Shown here: piece after piece, positions 58,318-64,000 of the stretch
How the letters are laid out: every line of letters begins with the position of its first letter
Numbering within the stretch: the first letter of the stretch is position 1
Assembly: GCA_035478795.1 (NCBI GenBank)
Contig: DATIJJ010000014.1
Span: 1-64,000 of the forward strand
Reading direction: 5' to 3'
DNA: 64,000 nucleotides
From: DATIJJ01 sp035478795
GTDB lineage: Bacteria; Pseudomonadota; Gammaproteobacteria; DSM-16500
Made by a program: the position numbers and the translations under genes
Notes under the pieces: generated by a model
Seen by the model: only the letters and a program-made list of their open reading frames with translations
Told to the model about the DNA's origin: nothing
The model's database searches: none

Positions 58318-60879
58318 TTGCACAACAGGATTTTTCAAAAATTTGAAAATCGTCTCAGCATCGGCGGGTGGACTGATGTAATACCCCTGAATTTCAGTGC
58401 ATTTTTCCTGTGTTAAAAATTCATATTGCACTTTTGTCTCAACGCCTTCTGCGACAGTTTTGATGCCAAGCTTGTTCGACATGGCAATAATGGCACTGAC
58501 AACCGATGTACTTGCCGGATCTATTGTTAATTTCTGGATGAATTTTCTGTCGATCTTGATTTTATCAATTGAAAAACGTCTGAGATAATCCAGTGAGGAA
58601 TATCCTGTGCCAAAATCATCAATGGCGACACTAATGCCTTTTTCTTTCAGGGATAACAGAACAGGCAAAATATATTCCGGATCTTCCATGATGAGGCCTT
58701 CTGTAATATCCAGCTCAAGGTATTGCGAGGGAAATTCCAGTGTATCCAGCATGGTCAGCAGATTTTCTACAAAATTGGCCTGCTTGAATTGCTTGCCAGA
58801 CAGATTGACCGATACACTCAACGGCATCATGCCCGCCTGATGCCATGCCTTCACTTGCAGACAGGCTGACTGAAAAACCCACTCGTTTAGCGGAATAATC
58901 AATCCGGTTTCCTCGGCAAGATGAATGATCTCGGAAGCATTGACATTGCTGTATTCGGGATTATGCCAGCGCAAGAGTGCTTCCACACCGGAAACAGCCT
59001 GCGTCGCGAGATTCAGTTTCGGCTGGAAATAAAGGACAAACTCATCTCTCGCCATCGCTTGCACCAGCGCATTCTGACGTGCCATTTTTTGCTGGGCTTT
59101 GGTTGTCATTTCCAATGTACAAAACTGAAAATTATTTCGCCCCAGTTCCTTTGAACGATACAGGGCAAGATCCGCATTTTTCATCAAGGTCTGAACGTCA
59201 ATACCATCGTAGGGGTAGACGCTGATCCCGATACTGGTTGTCACATAAATTTCGTGGCCCTTAATGGAAATCGGCTGCAAAAGATGCGCCAGAATATTAC
59301 GGATGACGTTACTGATTTTATCGACCTGATTCAATTCACTGAGAATGAGAACAAATTCATCGCCACCGACACGTGCGATAATATCTGTCGTCCGGATTTT
59401 ATTTTTAAGACGCTGTGCCACAATCTGCAACAGAGAATCACCTGCATCATGACCCATCGTGTCATTGATATTCTTGAAGCGATCAAGATCCAGAAAAATC
59501 AGTGCAAAACCATGCTCATGACGTGAGGCATTTGTCAGGATTTCCTGCGCTTTTCTCTCAAGGGAATTTCGATTGTAAAGCCCCGTCAGTGCATCGTGAT
59601 AGGCCAGATGCCGAAGCTGTTCCTCCGCTTTTTTTTCTGTCGTGATATTCTGTAATTGCATGATGAAATAAAGTGGAAGATCCTGACTGTCACACACCAG
59701 AGACATGCTGGCAGAAACCCAGACTATCTCCCCTTCCCTGTGCATATAGCGTTGAATTTTTTCATACATCTTATTTTTTCGATCCAGCATTTCACCGATG
59801 CGAATTCTGTTTTCCTGTAAATCCTCAAGATGCATAAGTTTATAAATATCCATTGCCAGCAAACTGGCTTCGGGATATCCCAGAATATGGCAGAGTGCTC
59901 TGTTTACCTTAAAAAAACTGCCATTCGGCAATACGAGTGCCATACCGACCGCCGCATCGTCAAACGCAGAACGAAATCTGTTTTCGCTTTCTTTCAACAA
60001 TAAATTGGTTCTCACCAGTTTTTTTTCCGAATTGATCATTCTTCCGATGATGGGCACCAGCTGCCATAAAAGTATTCCCATCCCGGTGATAACAGCCACT
60101 GACAGGATGGATTTCATTTGAGGCAACATTTCATTGAAAGGAATACCCGAAGGCGAGAGTTTCAGGATGGCAAACACACTCATCAGCAGCGTGCAGAAAA
60201 GAATGGTCAACCCTAATGAGACAGCCTGCTTTCCTTCATCGTCCGGCGACATAAGCGACCATGCAGCCTTTTCTTTTTGATGCCATAAAGACCAAAGCCC
60301 CAATCCCAAAAAAGAATTACCAATTGCGCTCAGCAGTGACATTTTGGCATGCAGGTTCCAGCTATACAAAACTTCTGCTCCAAAGAGATACCCTGCCAAT
60401 GCAGAAAATCCCAAAATCAGTGCCCCAAAAATACAAATCTGAACGAGCAAGGCAATCCTTTTTTTAGCAATCCAGGGAAAAAGAGCAAGCGCTCCTCCCG
60501 ATAAAAAAAACACCCAGGCACTGCTGTCAGCCATTCGTCCGGGATGGGGATTTTGATCAATGAGCCAGGGATCCATCAACAGTTGATCGATCCCGAGAGA
60601 AAAATGAAAAATATTTTCACTGAGCGTCATCAATGCAAACAACGCGACAAATACACCTGTCACTGAACGCATTTTTTCCTGGGATATTTTTTTCGAGCCG
60701 GGGAATAAAAGCGCCACGCCCATGAGGAGAAATCCGACAGCGGAATTAAAAACAATGTTTACCTCACCAGGGTAAAGTGAAATAAACATGCGAATATGCG
60801 CATACCAGCCCAGCATGGCAAGAAAACCGATGGCAACGAGAATCAACCCTGTTACACGTGTGAGTGCTGTTTCTTTCAT
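58309..60879 (-). CDS. Membrane GGDEF/EAL cyclic-di-GMP protein with PAS domain
   Basis: 856 residues. ~8 membrane segments in the first ~290 residues (no named sensor domain), a PAS domain (ENRFRSAFDDAAVGMAL), a GGDEF domain with intact GGDEF and I-site RTTD, and an EAL domain with EALLRW, DITEGLIMED, DDFGTGYSSL and AEGVET. Both halves keep active-site residues, so it could make or hydrolyse c-di-GMP. It begins 8 bases after the CpdA-like gene, hence one operon joining c-di-GMP and phosphodiesterase signals. Confidence 0.93.
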   Translation of the reverse strand: MKETALTRVTGLILVAIGFLAMLGWYAHIRMFISLYPGEVNIVFNSAVGFLLMGVALLFPGSKKISQEKMRSVTGVFVALFALMTLSENIFHFSLGIDQLLMDPWLIDQNPHPGRMADSSAWVFFLSGGALALFPWIAKKRIALLVQICIFGALILGFSALAGYLFGAEVLYSWNLHAKMSLLSAIGNSFLGLGLWSLWHQKEKAAWSLMSPDDEGKQAVSLGLTILFCTLLMSVFAILKLSPSGIPFNEMLPQMKSILSVAVITGMGILLWQLVPIIGRMINSEKKLVRTNLLLKESENRFRSAFDDAAVGMALVLPNGSFFKVNRALCHILGYPEASLLAMDIYKLMHLEDLQENRIRIGEMLDRKNKMYEKIQRYMHREGEIVWVSASMSLVCDSQDLPLYFIMQLQNITTEKKAEEQLRHLAYHDALTGLYNRNSLERKAQEILTNASRHEHGFALIFLDLDRFKNINDTMGHDAGDSLLQIVAQRLKNKIRTTDIIARVGGDEFVLILSELNQVDKISNVIRNILAHLLQPISIKGHEIYVTTSIGISVYPYDGIDVQTLMKNADLALYRSKELGRNNFQFCTLEMTTKAQQKMARQNALVQAMARDEFVLYFQPKLNLATQAVSGVEALLRWHNPEYSNVNASEIIHLAEETGLIIPLNEWVFQSACLQVKAWHQAGMMPLSVSVNLSGKQFKQANFVENLLTMLDTLEFPSQYLELDITEGLIMEDPEYILPVLLSLKEKGISVAIDDFGTGYSSLDYLRRFSIDKIKIDRKFIQKLTIDPASTSVVSAIIAMSNKLGIKTVAEGVETKVQYEFLTQEKCTEIQGYYISPPADAETIFKFLKNPVVQSG

Positions 60880-60887
60880 ATGAGCCC

Positions 60888-61682
60888 CTAATATCCTTTT
60901 GCATTTTCATCAAATTCACCCACATACCCGGGCGCACGACGAATACCCGTTTCAAGGCGACCATCGGAATAAAGATCTATCCACCGATATCCGGGAGGCA
61001 ATTTTTCCAGTGCGAACACATCACTCCCTCTCTTGAACTGAATGCAAGTCGACGGTGCGGAAAAATACCGGATCCCATTTTTTTCGCCTGCATGTTCCTG
61101 ATGAACGTGCCCAAACAGAATGGTATGCATTTTAGGAAAATGAGCCAACACGGACCATAATGCATCCGCATTCGTCAACCCGATGTTATCAAGCCATGCC
61201 GAACCCACCGGAACAGGCTGATGATGAAAAACAACAATCGCGTGATGCTCGGGAAACATTTCAAGGCAATGTTGCAGAAACTGCAATTGCGCATCATCCA
61301 GAAAACCTTCAACAGCATTTACTTTTTGTGAATTCAACAAAATGAGGTGCCAGTTTTTCAAAACAATGTGTCGATGATGCGTGATCGTTTCACGCGGATA
61401 AATACTGGCGAGTGTTTCAGGATCATCGTGATTTCCCGGGACATAGTATGTTGGAATCGCGAATCCTTTCAGCTTGTCCGCCACCTTGATATAAGACATG
61501 TCAGATCCATCCTGGGAAAGATCTCCACTGAGAAGAATCAGATCAGGTGTGGAATCCGTTTTGAGCAACTGGATGGCCGCATTAAAACTGTCATGGGTCT
61601 TGACCCCCAACAGGACTTTTTCCTGTTCTGCAAACAGGTGAATATCACTGATTTGCACTATCCTGAATGGATCATTCTCCAT
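60888..61682 (-). CDS. cpdA: CpdA-like metallophosphodiesterase
   Basis: 264 residues from ATG 61682 (AGGAG 8 bases upstream). The five metal motifs are seen: SDIHLF, SGDLSQDG, PGNHDDP, FHHQPVPVG and FGHVHQEH. This is the CpdA/Icc pattern, hydrolysing 3',5'-cAMP in the cytosol with two metals. First gene of an operon with the GGDEF/EAL protein. Confidence 0.9.
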   Translation of the reverse strand: MENDPFRIVQISDIHLFAEQEKVLLGVKTHDSFNAAIQLLKTDSTPDLILLSGDLSQDGSDMSYIKVADKLKGFAIPTYYVPGNHDDPETLASIYPRETITHHRHIVLKNWHLILLNSQKVNAVEGFLDDAQLQFLQHCLEMFPEHHAIVVFHHQPVPVGSAWLDNIGLTNADALWSVLAHFPKMHTILFGHVHQEHAGEKNGIRYFSAPSTCIQFKRGSDVFALEKLPPGYRWIDLYSDGRLETGIRRAPGYVGEFDENAKGY

Positions 61683-61875
61683 GCCGTCACTCCTTTTGCC
61701 ATTCCCGCTTTCTCCACTCTTCCATCGTACCATAGAGCAAATGGAGTCAAAAATTTTTCTGTTTCCCCCCCTGAAAGATATGATAAATTATGAGGACATG
61801 TATGCTTTATTTTTGAACACAAATCAATGCATACAGCCTGAATAATTTTAAGATTGGATTGATGAGGAGTTTTCC

Positions 61876-63456
61876 GTGAAAACAGAACCCGCCGATAGAA
61901 AGGTCATGATCGAGCAACATAAGCGATTCTCCCGGTCTGCATTATGGCGTTTACAGCGTGAATATTTTGATAAGGAAGGGATCAATGCCTGGGTCAATCA
62001 GGTCCCTTTCTACATTACCAGTAATCCTTTCATTGCAACGAGTTATGCCAAACTGGTCCTGGCTTTTATCCGTGACTGGCTCCGAAAAAATCCTGACTCA
62101 AAAAATCATCCGTTCTATATTATGGAACTTGGCACAGGCTCCGGGCGCTTCAGTTATTACTTTGTAAAATCGTTAAAGAAACTGCTGCACGATTCCGGCA
62201 TGGCTGACATCCGGTTTTGTTACATCATGAGTGATTTTACAAAACACAACATGCAATACTGGGAAGAACATACCGCGCTGAAACCCTTTGTTCAGGAAGG
62301 TCTGATTGATTTTGCGATGTATGACATGGAAGCCGAACGTCCGATTACACTCGTCAAACAAAATACTCGTTTAAGTCCCGAGGTGCTCGTCAATCCATTG
62401 ACCGTTTTTGCCAATTACATTTTCGACACGATTTCGCATGATTCCTTTGCCGTTCATGAAGGAAAACTGTATGAACTGCTGTTAAGTCTTTCCACCGATG
62501 AAAAAAACATGGAAAACAACTGTCCGATTGACATGGAAAAAATTTCAGTCGACTACAGTGTCAATGAAATTAAAAATGCCTATTACGACGATCCCCATTT
62601 AGACAGCATTCTGGACATTTATAAAAAATCCTTGACGGAATCCAGTTTTCTTTTCCCGATCGGTTCTTTTCATGCCATCCGGTTTTTGAAAAAATTGTCT
62701 GACAATAAATTATTTATTGTCTCGACCGATAAAGGTTACAGCACAGTTGAATCGCTGGATCATCTGGGTCACCCCTCGATTTCCTTTCATGGCAGTTTTT
62801 CCATGATGGTCAATTTCCATGCCATTGCGGAATATTTTAAAAACAGTGGCGGGGATGCTTTTTTGCAGACTTCACGCAAGGGAATCAAAACTTCCGTTTT
62901 CGCCAGTGGCTTCCGGTTTTCTGAAATGCCGGAAACTTCCATGGCCATTGCAGATTGGGTAGAAGGATTCAGCCCGAGCGATTATTTTACCCTTCATCGC
63001 CGCATGAGCGATTCTTTCCAGGAGTGCGCGCTCGAAACGATCGCCTCGCACATGCAGCTCGCCGGTTGGGATCCACACATCTATCTGAAATTGACTGGCC
63101 GCGTGACATCACTCATTGAAAAATCAGATAGCGATACCATCCAGTTCATGGCAGCCAACATGCCGAAAATGGCTGAAAATTACTATCACATGCCGAAAAC
63201 AGAATGTATCCTGTTTGAAATCGGCGTATTTTTTCATGCTATCAAACACTACAAGGAAGCTGAAAAATATTACCAGCTTGCGCATCCTTATGTTGGCGAT
63301 CAGTTTGGTCTGTTTTTCAATCTGGCGCTTTGTCAGCATCATATCGGTGACAATGCATCGGCGCTGGCCAACTTCAGACACGCCCTGTCTCTGGACGAAA
63401 CATCAAAAGAAACAGAAGAATGGATTGCCTATCTTGAAAAGCCGGAAAATAAATAA
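61876..63456 (+). CDS. MidA-like SAM-dependent methyltransferase with C-terminal TPR
   Basis: 526 residues. PFYIMELGTGSGRFSYYFVK is motif I, with FCYIMSDFTKHNMQYW following, like MidA/NDUFAF7-type methyltransferases. From ~440 two or three TPR repeats (AIKHYKEAEKYYQLA, FFNLALCQHHIGDNASALANFRHAL). Possibly a protein methyltransferase that binds its target by the TPR. Gives way 35 bases later to an MlaE-like gene; co-transcribed. Confidence 0.8.
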   Translation: MKTEPADRKVMIEQHKRFSRSALWRLQREYFDKEGINAWVNQVPFYITSNPFIATSYAKLVLAFIRDWLRKNPDSKNHPFYIMELGTGSGRFSYYFVKSLKKLLHDSGMADIRFCYIMSDFTKHNMQYWEEHTALKPFVQEGLIDFAMYDMEAERPITLVKQNTRLSPEVLVNPLTVFANYIFDTISHDSFAVHEGKLYELLLSLSTDEKNMENNCPIDMEKISVDYSVNEIKNAYYDDPHLDSILDIYKKSLTESSFLFPIGSFHAIRFLKKLSDNKLFIVSTDKGYSTVESLDHLGHPSISFHGSFSMMVNFHAIAEYFKNSGGDAFLQTSRKGIKTSVFASGFRFSEMPETSMAIADWVEGFSPSDYFTLHRRMSDSFQECALETIASHMQLAGWDPHIYLKLTGRVTSLIEKSDSDTIQFMAANMPKMAENYYHMPKTECILFEIGVFFHAIKHYKEAEKYYQLAHPYVGDQFGLFFNLALCQHHIGDNASALANFRHALSLDETSKETEEWIAYLEKPENK

Positions 63457-63491
63457 GGGAAGGAACTTGCTAACCCATTCAGGATGATCAT

Positions 63492-64000
63492 GTGGAAAAA
63501 GCAGCGAACATTTATTTAAAAGACAGAGAGCTCCTTTGCGAAGGCACATGGACTGTTTCAAACATTCCGATTTTAAAAAAGGCATTTTTGAAAATCGCCC
63601 TGCCGAAGGGGGGCGATATTACCTTTGACGGCGGAAAAATTACCGCGATGGATACAGCCGGTGCATGGTTATTAAACCAGTGGTCACACCAACTGTCCGC
63701 CAAAAAAATCACTGCCCAATGGGTCCATTTTCCTGAACACACGGAAGAATTGTTTCGTCTCATCCAAAAAAACCCGTTCAAATCGGAAGAGTTGCCAAGG
63801 CCCGAACGACTTGACTGGCTGGCGGCACTCGGCAAAATTACCATTGAACAGGCGCGGGAACTGTATCTTTACCTGAACTTCATTGGAAAACTGTCTATCG
63901 AATTACTGCGCATCATCCAGCGTCCGGGTCATATCCGCTGGAAGGCCATTTGCAGCAGCATTTACCGAACCGGTTATCAGGCCCTCCCCATCATCGGATT
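63492..64000 (+). CDS. MlaE-like ABC permease with N-terminal STAS-like domain (partial)
   Basis: Runs off the window; 169 residues seen. A GTG start at 63492 with AGGA 7 bases upstream. The first ~90 residues (GDITFDGGKITAMDTAGAWLL) are a STAS/MlaB-like fold, then ELLRIIQRPGHIRWKAIC begins the permease domain of an MlaE-type lipid transporter. This is the fused MlaB-MlaE form. It would work with MlaF-type ATPase and MlaD, probably encoded beyond the window. Confidence 0.8.
   Translation, partial: MEKAANIYLKDRELLCEGTWTVSNIPILKKAFLKIALPKGGDITFDGGKITAMDTAGAWLLNQWSHQLSAKKITAQWVHFPEHTEELFRLIQKNPFKSEELPRPERLDWLAALGKITIEQARELYLYLNFIGKLSIELLRIIQRPGHIRWKAICSSIYRTGYQALPIIG

Overview
The window looks like chromosomal DNA of an AT-rich gammaproteobacterium, probably of the order Legionellales (Legionella/Coxiella/Aquicella-like). 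This is inferred from several things: a close relative of the Legionella spectinomycin phosphotransferase APH(9), two eukaryote-like multidomain proteins with pentapeptide repeats (one also has a J domain and a PP2C-like phosphatase domain), a Ulp1/YopJ-like cysteine-protease candidate, and many small stand-alone modifying enzymes. No tRNA, rRNA, CRISPR array, phage or intact insertion sequence was seen.

Layout. 1-10.3 kb: candidate effector or host-interaction proteins (pentapeptide protein, CE-clan protease-like protein, J/PP2C/pentapeptide protein) around a TetR/short-chain dehydrogenase pair with matching operators and a LysR / DUF2000-LysE divergon. 10.4-18.1 kb: a PadR-led minus-strand operon (PadR, Ntn-hydrolase, carotenoid-oxygenase-family enzyme, VOC protein, acetyltransferase), followed by a plus-strand run ending in SnoaL-like, cupin-like and MATE genes. 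18-29 kb: mostly single-gene metabolism and stress functions: HD hydrolase, FAD amine oxidase, four methyltransferases across the wider region, ParD-like/methionine aminopeptidase, L,D-transpeptidase, SPFH protein, Ohr, MazG, thioesterase, tautomerase, GrpB. 29-33 kb: a second MATE / PadR / carotenoid-oxygenase module, in which the oxygenase is fused to a membrane domain. 33-43.7 kb: LepB, a four-gene minus operon, APH(9)-like kinase, chitinase and alpha/beta hydrolase, a 240-bp near-palindrome, and an XRE-cupin / DUF2000-AlaX locus. 43.7-49.1 kb: a cysteine-rich lipoprotein, an outer-membrane barrel, DoxX, SrkA, a KfrA-like protein, a response regulator and a soluble histidine kinase. 49.3-55.0 kb: a 1923-residue filamentous-haemagglutinin-like protein. 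55-64 kb: epimerase, acyl-CoA synthetase, GGDEF/EAL protein with a CpdA-like phosphodiesterase, a methyltransferase-TPR protein and the start of an MlaE-like permease.

Three observations stand out. (1) The giant haemagglutinin-like protein ends in one membrane segment and two tandem copies of a histidine-kinase dimerisation helix pair in which the phospho-accepting His is Phe. It lies divergently beside a sensorless soluble histidine kinase and a response regulator, suggesting an undescribed surface- or periplasm-to-kinase signalling arrangement. (2) A cassette of two small proteins (47-residue single-span membrane protein and 85-residue protein) with its promoter, hairpin and terminator occurs twice, 14 kb apart. 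Flanking gene remnants show that a whole locus (acetyltransferase - XRE - DUF2000 - AlaX - cassette) was duplicated and one copy collapsed by deletion. (3) The PadR + carotenoid-oxygenase + MATE module is also present twice, with a shared motif in both padR promoters. Several other scars of duplication and decay (lysE, isochorismatase, SDR and alaX fragments) show that this is a plastic accessory region.
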